DNA of 61,212 nucleotides from a virus. Within the stretch, counting starts at the first letter, position 1. Each line of letters begins with the position of its first letter. This document shows positions 27,436-35,761 of this stretch, piece by piece. Under the pieces are notes generated by a model. It saw only the letters and a list, made by a program, of their open reading frames with translations, made no database searches and was not told the DNA's origin. A program made the translations under genes and the position numbers. The stretch spans positions 1-61,212 of the IMG/VR virus record IMGVR_UViG_3300030060_003743, one strand, 5' to 3'.

Positions 27436-27792
27436 CTACGCTACCTTTTCAACCTCATCTACATCAGTCCATGTTTGTGAAGTTCCTGTGCTGACAGCTG
27501 TCCATGTTTGTGCGGTGCCAGTGCTTACTGTTTCCCACGCCACACCATTTGCAATGCCTGCCGTAGCCGTTAATGCAATACCAGTTATATCTACAGGCGT
27601 ATTAAGATCAATAGACAGACTTCCCACCGAAGGCGTCATCGCTGTGCCTGTGACAGAAACGTTGGCGTCTGCCGTAGAAGAAGATGAACCTGCGTTCATA
27701 GATAAGGCTGAACCAGTTACAGCAACAGCTAATACTTGCTCCTGCATAGTTGCAAATGACTGTTCTGCAAATGCTACTGTACCGAAACTCAT
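27436..27792 (-). CDS. Small Thr/Ala-rich virion protein, 118 aa
   Basis: Low-complexity beta-rich sequence with repeated TGTAxTWT units at the C-terminus (TGTAQTWTAVSTGTSQTW). It lies between the two S74 fibres and shares their expression. Possibly a fibre-associated or decoration protein; no family identified. Confidence 0.6.
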   Translation of the reverse strand: MSFGTVAFAEQSFATMQEQVLAVAVTGSALSMNAGSSSSTADANVSVTGTAMTPSVGSLSIDLNTPVDITGIALTATAGIANGVAWETVSTGTAQTWTAVSTGTSQTWTDVDEVEKVA

Positions 27793-27794
27793 AG

Positions 27795-29972
27795 TTAACT
27801 CCTGTTTTTCAGTTCGTCTACTTCATTTTTTAAATCTTTTATTGCTTCTATAAGAAGTCCTACTAGATTGCTATAAGCAACTGATTTGATTTTATCTTCT
27901 GAATCATCTTCTCTAACTACCTCTGGAGCTATCTTCTCTACTTCTTGAGCAATAACACCCATTTGCCTTTCGCCGTCAACATCAATTCTATTAAATGTTA
28001 CCCCACGCATTTGACATACTTTGTCTAAAGCATCTGGTATTGTTTCTATATTTTCTTTAAGTCTTACATCTGAAAACGCAGTCACATCGTTATTAAAAGT
28101 TGCTGCTCCAGCCGCTGACATGTCTAGTGTCAATGCTGTAATTTCTGAAGAACCATCATAACCATTAATTTTTAAATCTTTATCAGCAGTATTTACTCTA
28201 ATAAACATATCATTGGACGCATTATAAATTTGACCATACTGAGTTCCGTTATCTAAAAATCTTACATCTCCATCAGTGTCAGCATCTAATTCAATTCTAC
28301 CAGCACTATCAAGTGTTAAATCACCACTCGATAAATCTATTTCTGTGCCGTCTATCGTAATATTATCAATAGAAACTCCAGCGTCTGCCGTTACCGCTCC
28401 GTTAAAAGTTGCCGCTCCAGCAGCTGAACCATCTAGTGTTAAAAATGTGGTATCTGAGCCACCATCGGTACCTTTAAATATTATATCTGAATCATTTGCC
28501 GTAGCGTCAATCGTAATGTTTCCAGAAGATGTTGAAATAGTGACTGCTGCATCCCCCTCTGTAATATTGTCTGCTGCCAATGAGCTAACACTGGCTGCTG
28601 CAAAAGATAGCGTTCCACTGCCGTTTGTTTTTAAAAAGTGTCCATCGCTGCCATCAGCTGTTGGCATATTAAATGCAGTTCCACCAGAGGTCATGATTAT
28701 CTTACTGCCGTCAGAGGCAAAAGATTCATTTGCATCATGAAATTGTAAAGTAGGTGTGCCACCAGAGTCTGTTAATAATAAACCAGTGTCATGCACATGT
28801 GTTAAAGCTATTTCATCATTAGCACCAAAAGATAAAATTGCACCATCGTGTTGTAGTTCTAAATCTTGAGTTAATGTTACATCTCCGTCAGATCCTATTG
28901 CTATAGCGTCTGTATCTGAGGCAGAACCTATTTGTCCGCCATCTGCTATAGTAATACCACCTGAGTGCACGTCTCTCTGGCTAAAAGTCACCACCCCATC
29001 CGAAGCTATCGCTATTGAATCAGTGTCACTGGTATGCCCTATGTTTGTGCCATTAATAATTATATTATCAACAGTTAATGTTGTTAGTGTGCCAAGTGAT
29101 GTAATGTTGGTTTGTGCGGCTGTTGTCAAAGTCACATCTGCAATGTAAGTTTTTATTCTTGATACTTCACATTTCTTTTCTGTACCACCAGCACCATCAT
29201 CAACAATAATTAAATCAGCATCTGCTAATGCAGCACCAATGTCTGATGCACCATCTATATCTAGTGCTCCTATATCTACTTTATTGGCTGTCGAAATAGT
29301 TGCTAATTTTGTATCCGCGATCGCTGCATCTGAAGCTACACTTGCATTGACTACAGCGTTGGCAGCTAATTGATCAGCACCTACCGCATCATCAGCAATT
29401 TTAGCTTGAGTTACATTGTCATCTACAATTGAGGCTGTTACCACAGCACTTGCAGCTAACTGGTCTGCACCTACAGCATCATCGGCTATCATGGCTTGTT
29501 CTACGGCGTCATTAGCGATGGTGAGGGCCCCACCTGAGGCTATTGTTGCGTCACCACTTAATGCGACCTCTTCATAACTAGTGCCATCTGCAACTAATAT
29601 TTTTCCAGATGTTACATCTGGCATAATTAGTTTAGCTGGTAAAGTTAGATTGTTATTGGCATCTAAAACGGTTGCTTTACTTGCAGGTAAACAACAAAAA
29701 ACAAACTTAGTGCCTGCTGAAAAATCTACTGCACTGTCACTGTTTGAACTTGATATTACAGTAGTACGAGCAAGAGTTGAACTATCTGAAGATAAAGTAC
29801 CTAAGCCAACTTCAAATTCAGCATTTAAAACAATACAGTAATAAGTTGTGTTGCTGTTGCCGATACCAGCAGCAAATGTTTCAAAACCTGATACAGCACC
29901 GCCTAACGTTACAGTTCCTGTGCCTGTTGTCGTGGTTGTTTCTTTTACACGGTCATTGATTACTAACGCCAT
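27795..29972 (-). CDS. Long tail fibre with C-terminal S74 chaperone, 725 aa
   Basis: N-terminal 130 residues form an attachment/head domain (MALVINDRVKETTTTTGTGT). Residues 145-235 repeat IADDAVGADQLAA-type units characteristic of phage fibre shafts. The last 115 residues are the S74 chaperone (AFSDVRLKENIETIPDAL, then QMGVIAQEVEKIAPEVV) ending in a short coiled coil. The shaft-to-chaperone junction (LTLDMSAAGAATFNNDVTAF) is identical to that of the 410-residue fibre, showing duplication or recombination. It probably makes the main lateral fibre. Confidence 0.88.
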   Translation of the reverse strand: MALVINDRVKETTTTTGTGTVTLGGAVSGFETFAAGIGNSNTTYYCIVLNAEFEVGLGTLSSDSSTLARTTVISSSNSDSAVDFSAGTKFVFCCLPASKATVLDANNNLTLPAKLIMPDVTSGKILVADGTSYEEVALSGDATIASGGALTIANDAVEQAMIADDAVGADQLAASAVVTASIVDDNVTQAKIADDAVGADQLAANAVVNASVASDAAIADTKLATISTANKVDIGALDIDGASDIGAALADADLIIVDDGAGGTEKKCEVSRIKTYIADVTLTTAAQTNITSLGTLTTLTVDNIIINGTNIGHTSDTDSIAIASDGVVTFSQRDVHSGGITIADGGQIGSASDTDAIAIGSDGDVTLTQDLELQHDGAILSFGANDEIALTHVHDTGLLLTDSGGTPTLQFHDANESFASDGSKIIMTSGGTAFNMPTADGSDGHFLKTNGSGTLSFAAASVSSLAADNITEGDAAVTISTSSGNITIDATANDSDIIFKGTDGGSDTTFLTLDGSAAGAATFNGAVTADAGVSIDNITIDGTEIDLSSGDLTLDSAGRIELDADTDGDVRFLDNGTQYGQIYNASNDMFIRVNTADKDLKINGYDGSSEITALTLDMSAAGAATFNNDVTAFSDVRLKENIETIPDALDKVCQMRGVTFNRIDVDGERQMGVIAQEVEKIAPEVVREDDSEDKIKSVAYSNLVGLLIEAIKDLKNEVDELKNRS

Positions 29973-29981
29973 GTTTCACCT

Positions 29982-30419
29982 CTATGCTATTCGTATAACA
30001 GCAGCTGATGAAGTAAAAGCAGGGAATTGAATAGTAAAAGTTCCAGATGTAGCTGTTTTATCTGAACCAAAATTTAACACACATACTGCTGGATCACCAG
30101 AAGCTGTGTCGTTGTAAATTAAAGCACCCCTTGCTGTTAACGTAACACCTGTAAAAGATAAATCAGCAAAATCAACTAATGCTGTGTCAGATGATAATGA
30201 TGTACCTGCATTTGTCAAAGCACTCCCCCCAGAAGCATACTGACCTGTAGCCGATACCTGATTGTCTGTAGTGAATGATGTGGTTGATTTTCCTAAAGTA
30301 GCACTACTGGTATACAGTGCTAATTTAAAACTATTACCACCACTTGATTTAAAATTGTGTGTGGCCTCTAATAATTCTTTTTTAAATGAATTACATATTG
30401 CATTGGTTGTTATAGCCAT
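29982..30419 (-). CDS. Putative virion beta protein, 145 aa
   Basis: A Ser/Thr/Ala-rich sandwich-like protein (KLALYTSSATLGKST at 32-46; residues 100-140 strands). The pattern 'ICNSFKKELLEATHNF' then 'KLALYTS' is typical of small marine phage virion proteins. One base overlap with the upstream adaptor-like gene (30419). Exact place in the particle unknown. Confidence 0.65.
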   Translation of the reverse strand: MAITTNAICNSFKKELLEATHNFKSSGGNSFKLALYTSSATLGKSTTSFTTDNQVSATGQYASGGSALTNAGTSLSSDTALVDFADLSFTGVTLTARGALIYNDTASGDPAVCVLNFGSDKTATSGTFTIQFPAFTSSAAVIRIA

Positions 30420-31087
30420 TATCTTACTCCTTTGACATTTGGTGAAACTGATGGAATAGGCATTCTAGGCACTCCATCTTCATACTGTCCTCGTTTTCTG
30501 TGCCCCATTTGTTGCATAGCAAACTGCTGTATCTCTTCATTGTACTTTTGTTTGTATAGATTGTACATATCGGTCGGCCCTTTTAAATAGCTAAAACACT
30601 CAGTTAAAACACCATGTAACAATAAACTCTCTTGGTTTGTAGACAAAAACGTAGTTGTTGAGCTATTAAAATGCGGTGGGTCAATAATATAATTAATTTG
30701 TATGCTTAAAGTGCTTGATGGTATTGGTGCTATTATAATTGTAGCATCATCCCAATTAGCGTAATACTTTGGTGTTCCAGTCGCGTCGCCAGGATTAAAC
30801 TCAGATATAAAACTAGTATCTCTTTTTTCTAAAAATATTCGATTACTACTACTTGTTACTTGCACTGATCTTAAATAAATCATGTCCTCTGGCATACTTA
30901 CAAATCTTTGAGATGCCACCGTAGTAGACGTTTTGTATGCTCTTAAATCATCGTAATCTACTTTCCCAGCAATATCTAATTCAATATTACGGATAAATTG
31001 ATCTATTAACGTATCGGACAAAACATTAGAATCTACTTCAGTGTAGTTTCTGACTTGTGTTAAAAAATTAGCGTGTGTAATACTCAT
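30419..31087 (-). CDS. Head-to-tail adaptor-like protein, 222 aa
   Basis: The N-terminal helices (residues 1-45, VRNYTEVDSNVLSDTLIDQF), a strand-rich centre with DDATIIIAPIPSSTLSIQINY, and a C-terminal helix bundle after LLLHGVLTEC follow the layout of phage adaptors of the T7 gp11/P22 gp4 kind. This protein would form part of the ring below the portal. A second protein with the same plan is at 32227-32916. Assignment is based on secondary-structure pattern and position. Confidence 0.68.
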   Translation of the reverse strand: MSITHANFLTQVRNYTEVDSNVLSDTLIDQFIRNIELDIAGKVDYDDLRAYKTSTTVASQRFVSMPEDMIYLRSVQVTSSSNRIFLEKRDTSFISEFNPGDATGTPKYYANWDDATIIIAPIPSSTLSIQINYIIDPPHFNSSTTTFLSTNQESLLLHGVLTECFSYLKGPTDMYNLYKQKYNEEIQQFAMQQMGHRKRGQYEDGVPRMPIPSVSPNVKGVR

Positions 31088-31425
31088 GATATGCTTATTG
31101 TAACCTCACCCACTGCAGTGTTTAATTGTCTTCTTATGTTTTGAACTGAACCATCTTCCTGTGGAACTTGAGAGCTCACGTCAAAACTTACGAACTGATT
31201 AGGATCTAAACTCACAGTTAAATCTAATGGCTTTCTAGGTCTTGGATTATATAAAGCAACTGCATCCGATTGATGATGTTTTCTTCTAATTTGTGGATGT
31301 TTTGCTTCGTACTCAGATTTATGAACTATAGATCCATTCCACTCTTTTACCATTTCTTTATATGGAAACTCCATACCTGACCTGTCAGATATTGCTTTTG
31401 CGTATTTTCCTTTTGCGTACGGCAT
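31084..31425 (-). CDS. Small conserved marine-phage virion protein, 113 aa
   Basis: Residues 8-50 carry the pattern KAISDRSGMEFPYKEMVKEW followed by KHPQ, a short domain seen in tail genes of many marine phages where the serines are often cysteines (zinc-ribbon-like). Here the cysteines are absent, so zinc binding is lost. The C-terminal half is beta-rich. Start overlaps the adaptor gene as ATGA. Confidence 0.65.
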   Translation of the reverse strand: MPYAKGKYAKAISDRSGMEFPYKEMVKEWNGSIVHKSEYEAKHPQIRRKHHQSDAVALYNPRPRKPLDLTVSLDPNQFVSFDVSSQVPQEDGSVQNIRRQLNTAVGEVTISIS

Positions 31426-31433
31426 AGTTACCT

Positions 31434-31820
31434 CTAATACAATTTAGTTGGCCTATTACGACCTAACTTACATTTAACTTTGACACTACCACCTTTTTTA
31501 AAATATTTCTCTGGGTTAGGACCAAGGTATTCTTCATTACTATCAAGTTTTTTTTCAATATAGCCTCTTTTTTTTCTACCTCGTAAAGTTCTGTCCCTTC
31601 TTTTAAGCATGACATCGCCTACACCCGCATCTTTCATATTCTGCTCTATCATTTTTTCAACACGCTCTCGCTTTTTTTCTGCTCTTTTTCTAGTAAACTC
31701 ATCAACTTTTTTACTTTCACTAATATTTCTAAGCTTTATAGAATGTAGCATCCCTTTTTTAACTCTTAAAGTTCTATTGATAGCTGTTTTAAGTTCTTTT
31801 AACGGTATACCTCTAGGCAT
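31434..31820 (-). CDS. Basic protein with C-terminal KGGSVK tag, 128 aa
   Basis: Very Lys/Arg-rich and helical. It ends with KKGGSVKVKCKLGRNRPTKLY, almost the same tail as the neighbour at 31829-32224 and related to the end of 43921-44241. This shared C-terminal tag suggests a common targeting or cleavage signal. Function unknown; perhaps a DNA- or scaffold-associated virion protein. Confidence 0.65.
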   Translation of the reverse strand: MPRGIPLKELKTAINRTLRVKKGMLHSIKLRNISESKKVDEFTRKRAEKKRERVEKMIEQNMKDAGVGDVMLKRRDRTLRGRKKRGYIEKKLDSNEEYLGPNPEKYFKKGGSVKVKCKLGRNRPTKLY

Positions 31821-31828
31821 TTGCTCTC

Positions 31829-32224
31829 CTAATATAGTTTAGTTGGTTTATTACGACCTAGTTTACATTTAGCTTTAACACTACCGCCTTTTTTATATTT
31901 ACCTGGCCCAGTGTATTCTTCATCTTTTTTTATTTTTTTAGCCACGTAACCTCTACCAGTTGGTGGTCTACCTTTTTTATCACGCACATACAAATCTTTT
32001 AATGCTCGTTGAGTATTTTTATCTTTCATTAACATGTCATTCATGTTTTCGTTACTACCATAAATGTAAGAAGCTGCATCTTGACGCAAAGGATCTAAAT
32101 TAGGAAATAAATCTTCTATTTTTTTATTTTCTTGAGAATTAATATTAACCTGTAAAAGATTTTTTATACCTCTTTTTTTAGACCTTATTCTTTTTGCACC
32201 TAAACTAGTTGGTATTCTAGGCAT
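31829..32224 (-). CDS. Basic protein with C-terminal KGGSVK tag, 131 aa
   Basis: A paralogue-like partner of the preceding gene. The N-terminal half differs (LGAKRIRSKKRGIKNL), but the last 40 residues (KKDEEYTGPG then KKGGSVKAKCKLGRN and PTKLY) are nearly shared. High positive charge suggests contact with DNA. Located next to the adaptor-like gene 32227-32916. Confidence 0.65.
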   Translation of the reverse strand: MPRIPTSLGAKRIRSKKRGIKNLLQVNINSQENKKIEDLFPNLDPLRQDAASYIYGSNENMNDMLMKDKNTQRALKDLYVRDKKGRPPTGRGYVAKKIKKDEEYTGPGKYKKGGSVKAKCKLGRNKPTKLY

Positions 32225-32226
32225 AA

Positions 32227-32916
32227 CTAACTCCCTGCTGGATAATAACTTTGCGGAGTAATATACACCGAAGTTCTTTGTCCATCTTCTTCTAAAGCTC
32301 GTTTTAATTCATCTTCATATATCATTTTATTTTGCTGAACTAATTGAGGGTTTATTTTCATGGCTAAGTAATAAGCCAGACCGGCAACCATACAAGGTAT
32401 AAATCTAAAAGCCACATCAGCTTGATTAGTATAAGCACCAGCATCTTCAATACGTTCCATAAAATAATATTTAAGATGTGTAAATGTACTCGCGTCAGGT
32501 GTTTGATACAAAGTAATAGTAGGTGTGGTTTGACGATCAACATAGTATTCAGACGGTTGACCAGTAGCACCTTTATTATTTTTTGACGCATAATCACTTC
32601 TTGATATTTTAGTCAAAGACACATCAGTGGTTGAAGTAGTTGTCCCACTTGAACTACTGATATACGCTTCTAAAATGTCACTAGTGTTTGAAGGTGCAGT
32701 ATAAGTTGCAGTGCCCGAAGTTAAGGCTTGTGTGTTTAATGCCACTTTCCATAAGTGTACGCCACGATTACCCCACTCAGAAAACAAAATATTAAGACTG
32801 CGACGAGCAGACCTAAGATCACGGCCGCTATTAGTTCTAACAGCACAGCGCTCATATGCTTCCTCAATGATGTCATCGATATCAAGATCAAATGCAGTTG
32901 TACCTGAAGTAGCCAT
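32227..32916 (-). CDS. Head-to-tail adaptor / tail-tube-A-like protein, 229 aa
   Basis: The opening FDLDIDDIIEEAYERCAVR and the RSLNILFSEW helix, then a strand region (TATYTAPSNTSDI), and the C-terminal AYYLAMKINP helix match the T7 gp11-like tail tubular protein A family common in marine podoviruses. It would bind below the portal. It is the clearer of the two adaptor-like proteins in the window. No missing parts seen. Confidence 0.78.
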   Translation of the reverse strand: MATSGTTAFDLDIDDIIEEAYERCAVRTNSGRDLRSARRSLNILFSEWGNRGVHLWKVALNTQALTSGTATYTAPSNTSDILEAYISSSSGTTTSTTDVSLTKISRSDYASKNNKGATGQPSEYYVDRQTTPTITLYQTPDASTFTHLKYYFMERIEDAGAYTNQADVAFRFIPCMVAGLAYYLAMKINPQLVQQNKMIYEDELKRALEEDGQRTSVYITPQSYYPAGS

Positions 32917-32924
32917 CTAACCTC

Positions 32925-33512
32925 CTAAAAAGTACCTTTAAATTTTGTACCTCTAATTGCAGCACCTTGTCCTTTAGTCACCATACCACCTTGTGCTCTA
33001 CCTTTAGGAGCACCTTTACCAATGATGTCAGCTTTAGATGTTTTAGACTTTCTTTTAGGTCCTCTTTTTTTAGCTGCCTTCTGTTTTTTTCTTTTTTCTA
33101 TTTCTACAGCAGTTAGCGCTGCACCAGCACCCGAAGCTACCTTAGCTGTATCTGAAAATCTTTTTTTAGATTTTGGAGAGGCAACACCTCTTTTATTAAT
33201 ATCAAGTATTATTTTTTTCAGATTTGCTATTTCTCCACCCATTTCTCCTTTAGTCATTTCTTTCATTAAATAGCCAGATAGTTCCTTTCTTCTAGATAAG
33301 AAATCTTTTTTGCCTTTGTTTTTACCAATACCTGACAAGCCTAATCTTCTTGCTATAAAATCACCTCTGCCCGCTTTAACAACACCACGGCCCATTAATA
33401 TGTCTTTCATGGTTACTTTGCCATCACCTGATAGATCTGGAAATTTTTTCTTACTGCCTTTTTTTAAACCTTTTGCTTTTAACTTTTTTAAACCTTGTTT
33501 TAAATTACTCAT
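32925..33512 (-). CDS. Basic virion-type protein with EF-hand-like loop and KGG end, 195 aa
   Basis: Residues 24-36 form a calcium-loop-like sequence, DLSGDGKVTMKD, as in dockerin/EF-hand repeats, a feature I associate with small marine phage proteins. The C-terminus is GGMVTKGQGAAIRGTKFKGTF, a conserved tail. The remainder is Lys-rich. Probably a minor virion component; calcium binding is inferred from the loop alone. Confidence 0.68.
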   Translation of the reverse strand: MSNLKQGLKKLKAKGLKKGSKKKFPDLSGDGKVTMKDILMGRGVVKAGRGDFIARRLGLSGIGKNKGKKDFLSRRKELSGYLMKEMTKGEMGGEIANLKKIILDINKRGVASPKSKKRFSDTAKVASGAGAALTAVEIEKRKKQKAAKKRGPKRKSKTSKADIIGKGAPKGRAQGGMVTKGQGAAIRGTKFKGTF

Positions 33513-33520
33513 GTCAACTC

Positions 33521-33799
33521 CTACACGTCTATTAAACCGCCGTAATATTTTTTATCAATCGTTCTTACATTGGTGGGTTTACCACCAACCCCTTGAGCTT
33601 TCGCTCTCTTTCTTGTTACAGCAGAGCGTATCTGACCTTTACTCATACTAGCAGCTTTTGACGCTGGAACACATTTTGGATATTTACGTTTAGAGCCTTT
33701 TGCACTTTTACGCCCACACTTCTTATATCCACCTCCTTTTTTAGGAGCACCGATATCTACCCAGTCTTCCTGAAACCATTTTTTCAGTCCACTTGCCAT
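33521..33799 (-). CDS. Small conserved phage protein (DUF5872-like), 92 aa
   Basis: The core GLKKWFQEDWVDIGAPKKGG and KYPKCVPASKAASMS is the pattern I recall for DUF5872 proteins of T4-like and marine phages, of unknown function. Two cysteines are near residues 28 and 43. It ends in KKYYGGLIDV. Lys-rich, perhaps nucleic-acid-associated. The family name is from memory and should be checked by profile search. Confidence 0.72.
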   Translation of the reverse strand: MASGLKKWFQEDWVDIGAPKKGGGYKKCGRKSAKGSKRKYPKCVPASKAASMSKGQIRSAVTRKRAKAQGVGGKPTNVRTIDKKYYGGLIDV

Positions 33800-34074
33800 T
33801 ACATTAAATCTTTGTAATAAGCAGCAGCTGACGGGTTACTCATTGACATGCCGTCAACATCCATTTGTATAATAGATCCTGATGTATCACCTGATTCAAC
33901 AAACGTACCTTCTTTAGCTGGTTTTGGACCTCTAAAGTCTTTACGTTTCTTGCCTCCCGGACCTTTGATTTTACCTGCGCAAACCTTACTAGCATACGCA
34001 TTAGCATAAGCTGATGGATAAACATCAAATTTACGTTTTGCCGCAGCTTTACCTCTTGGACATAATTTTGGCAT
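33799..34074 (-). CDS. Small conserved phage protein, 91 aa
   Basis: Contains LCPRGKAAAKRKFDVYPSAY and then ANAYASKVCAGK, a recognisable short domain found in many marine phages with no known function. The start is ATG at 34074 with GGAGGTGTAT upstream; a GTG at 34080 is in frame but would sit in the ribosome-binding site. One-base overlap with the DUF5872-like gene. Confidence 0.72.
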   Translation of the reverse strand: MPKLCPRGKAAAKRKFDVYPSAYANAYASKVCAGKIKGPGGKKRKDFRGPKPAKEGTFVESGDTSGSIIQMDVDGMSMSNPSAAAYYKDLM

Positions 34075-34123
34075 ATACACCTCCTTGTTACATACCTTTA
34101 AATATTAACAGTTTTTATAAACT

Positions 34124-34222
34124 CTATCTAGACCTTACTTGTTTCTTCTTTTTTTTCTTTTTCTTCTTTTTCATTGGTGGTTTAGATATCTGTTTGCTCA
34201 TCTGTGCTCTTGTTATTGACAT
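34124..34222 (-). CDS. Poly-lysine mini-protein, 32 aa
   Basis: ATG at 34222 to TAG at 34124 encodes MSITRAQMSKQISKPPM followed by ten lysines and QVRSR. It is too short for normal gene calling but has a GAGG ribosome-binding site, starts inside the end of the endolysin gene and fits the operon spacing. Mini-proteins with an 'AQMxKQIxKPP' opening and lysine run are familiar from marine phage virion operons. May neutralise DNA in the capsid; inference. Confidence 0.6.
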   Translation of the reverse strand: MSITRAQMSKQISKPPMKKKKKKKKKKQVRSR

Positions 34223-34677
34223 TTACTATACCTCGTTTTTCCATTTTCGTCTTTTTCAGCCACTAAATAGTTTTCCCTATTAGCGTACTCACTAACAAAA
34301 GATACATGTACCCAACCGGAATTAGGATCTATTGGATCATGAAATTCTAAAATTACCTGATCATAACCGACATTTTTACTAATCCAATCGGCTAAGTCTT
34401 TATTAGATATGCCAGGAATCTCTAAATCGGCTGCTTGACCTTTGCAATGCTGTGACCTAGATGATGAGCCAATTTTTTGACTTAACTCTGGTGAACGGTA
34501 TCCTGATGTAATGACAACAGGTTTTTTAAAATAATTTCTAATAGGTTGAAGAACATTTTCACATAAGGTTTGAAGATTTACGATGTGTTCCTTGTCGGGA
34601 CTGTTATCTATACCACATCGCTCTGCTGTTTGTGATTTAGTAAGTTCTGCTAAAGTAAAATTGTCTGATAGTCTCAT
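34213..34677 (-). CDS. Peptidase M15 endolysin (L,D/D,D-peptidase), 154 aa
   Basis: A zinc peptidase of the M15A (peptidase M15_3) type that cuts peptide cross-bridges in peptidoglycan during lysis. Visible motifs: SGYRSPELSQKIG, then SSRSQHCKGQAADLE with the H-x6-D zinc ligands near residues 74-81, and GWVHVSF carrying the last histidine. Length equals single-domain phage enzymes, with no signal peptide or anchor, so it needs a holin; a candidate is at 41054-41434. Confidence 0.88.
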   Translation of the reverse strand: MRLSDNFTLAELTKSQTAERCGIDNSPDKEHIVNLQTLCENVLQPIRNYFKKPVVITSGYRSPELSQKIGSSSRSQHCKGQAADLEIPGISNKDLADWISKNVGYDQVILEFHDPIDPNSGWVHVSFVSEYANRENYLVAEKDENGKTRYSKCQ

Positions 34678-34794
34678 TTATCTTTTTGATTTAAGAACTC
34701 CTTTTAATGTTTTTGCTTGTTTTGCATGAGTTCTACTGGCTTTTGTTAAACCTTTAATAACTTTTTTTACTTTTGTTTTTGCATTTTTTTTCAT
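34678..34794 (-). CDS. Tiny basic protein, 38 aa
   Basis: ATG at 34794 to TAA at 34678 gives a 38-residue Lys-rich helical peptide (MKKNAKTKVKKVIKGLTKAS start). A clear GAGG ribosome-binding site precedes it, and its stop codon is directly against the endolysin start. Function unknown, likely another small virion or DNA-binding peptide. Confidence 0.6.
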   Translation of the reverse strand: MKKNAKTKVKKVIKGLTKASRTHAKQAKTLKGVLKSKR

Positions 34795-34805
34795 ACATAC
34801 CTCTT

Positions 34806-34940
34806 TTATAGAATGATAAGTAGAACTGCTAAGACGATAATAATAGCGTCTCTTATCTTACAGCTTTCACAAGTCCAAGTATCTTTATACTTAGACCATG
34901 CACTATCTACTTTTTTGTACATATTAGTTAACATTTCCAT
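34806..34940 (-). CDS. Small protein with C-terminal membrane helix, 44 aa
   Basis: The chosen ATG at 34940 has a strong AGGAG site; the longer reading from 35027 would overlap the upstream gene by 100 bases. The product has a CESC pair in the middle and a terminal transmembrane helix (AIIIVLAVLLIIL). Tail-anchored, so probably inserted in the inner membrane. Its place right before lysis genes makes a pinholin-like or antiholin-like role possible but unproved. Confidence 0.55.
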   Translation of the reverse strand: MEMLTNMYKKVDSAWSKYKDTWTCESCKIRDAIIIVLAVLLIIL

Positions 34941-35251
34941 CTTCTCCTCGCTTGACATATGCGTTTGTTTGGTGTTTTTCGACAGTTTACATTGTGCATC
35001 TTTGCTTGACCAGCACTTCTCGCACAAAATGATTTTCTACGTTTTGCAGATTTACTGCCTGGTTTGACTTTTCCTGTTACAGCAGTTTTTAATTTACTTC
35101 CGGGATTCATACGACGATAAGCCTTAACACCCGCTTGTGTCATACCAGCACCGGATTTAGTAGGTCTATAGTTTCTTTTGTTTCGGGCAGGCATACCACC
35201 CTTAGCAAAACCCACTAAATCATTTGTATATTGTTCAACTGTAATATCCAT
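34928..35251 (-). CDS. Basic conserved marine-phage protein with KGG motif (DUF6321-like), 107 aa
   Basis: Carries FAKGGMPARNKRNYRPTKSG then AGMTQAGVKAYRRMNPGSKL and a Cys-containing C-terminus (RKSFCARSAGQ, ARRRWKC). I associate this pattern with the DUF6321 family of marine phages; its function is unknown. The strongly positive charge and four cysteines suggest DNA or metal contact. Family name to be confirmed by profile search. Confidence 0.75.
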   Translation of the reverse strand: MDITVEQYTNDLVGFAKGGMPARNKRNYRPTKSGAGMTQAGVKAYRRMNPGSKLKTAVTGKVKPGSKSAKRRKSFCARSAGQAKMHNVNCRKTPNKRICQARRRWKC

Positions 35252-35253
35252 AA

Positions 35254-35676
35254 TTAATCGTAGTTTTTTGTAAACTCTGCGATCACTGTATAAGTATTAC
35301 CAGAATCAGCTGCACCTGGAACAACAAAGTTAACATCACTTTGATTAGAATTAGATGAAGTGTTAGCGGGTATACCACCAAACTCTCTAAAGTCCCAATA
35401 GCCTGAGTCCACCAATGTAACAATTGGTATGTCACCATCTGAATCTTCAAAATCTAATCTTGCAAATGAGTCACCACCGTCGCCATTAGCACAAGACCAC
35501 CAAATTCTTTGTGGGCTTACTGTTGTAACGGATTGTCCATTTTTATTATCTGCTAACGCAGAGACATCGGCAAAGACTGTTGTACCGCCCGTGCCATCTG
35601 ATTCGTTTACTATTTTGATTACTACTCTCTTATCATTCTCTTGTAAGATTGTAGGTCCTGTTACTGTGTCTGCCAT
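35254..35676 (-). CDS. Putative virion beta protein, 140 aa
   Basis: A beta-rich acidic protein (RIWWSCANGDGGDSFARLDF and YWDFREFGG) resembling small tail or decoration proteins of marine phages. It is the first gene after the hairpin at 35701-35754. No further assignment possible. Confidence 0.65.
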   Translation of the reverse strand: MADTVTGPTILQENDKRVVIKIVNESDGTGGTTVFADVSALADNKNGQSVTTVSPQRIWWSCANGDGGDSFARLDFEDSDGDIPIVTLVDSGYWDFREFGGIPANTSSNSNQSDVNFVVPGAADSGNTYTVIAEFTKNYD

Positions 35677-35702
35677 AGTTTCCCTCCTTAATCAAGAAAC
35701 AA

Positions 35703-35751
35703 GGAAGCGAAGGTACTTTCTATCATTCTAAAAAAAATGTTCTTCGCTTCC
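35703..35751 (-). other. Long-loop inverted repeat between virion genes
   Basis: GGAAGCGAAG (35703-35712) pairs perfectly with CTTCGCTTCC (35742-35751), leaving a 29-base loop that contains T8 on the minus strand. It lies in the 85-base gap between two virion genes. It does not look like a classical terminator because the T run is in the loop. It may be an RNase III-type processing site or leader structure. Confidence 0.6.
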
Positions 35752-35761
35752 CTTAGTTATA

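Noticed and set aside
34806-35027. 73-residue version of the tail-anchored protein
   Set aside because: The longer reading overlaps the upstream gene by 100 bases; the internal ATG at 34940 has a strong ribosome-binding site.
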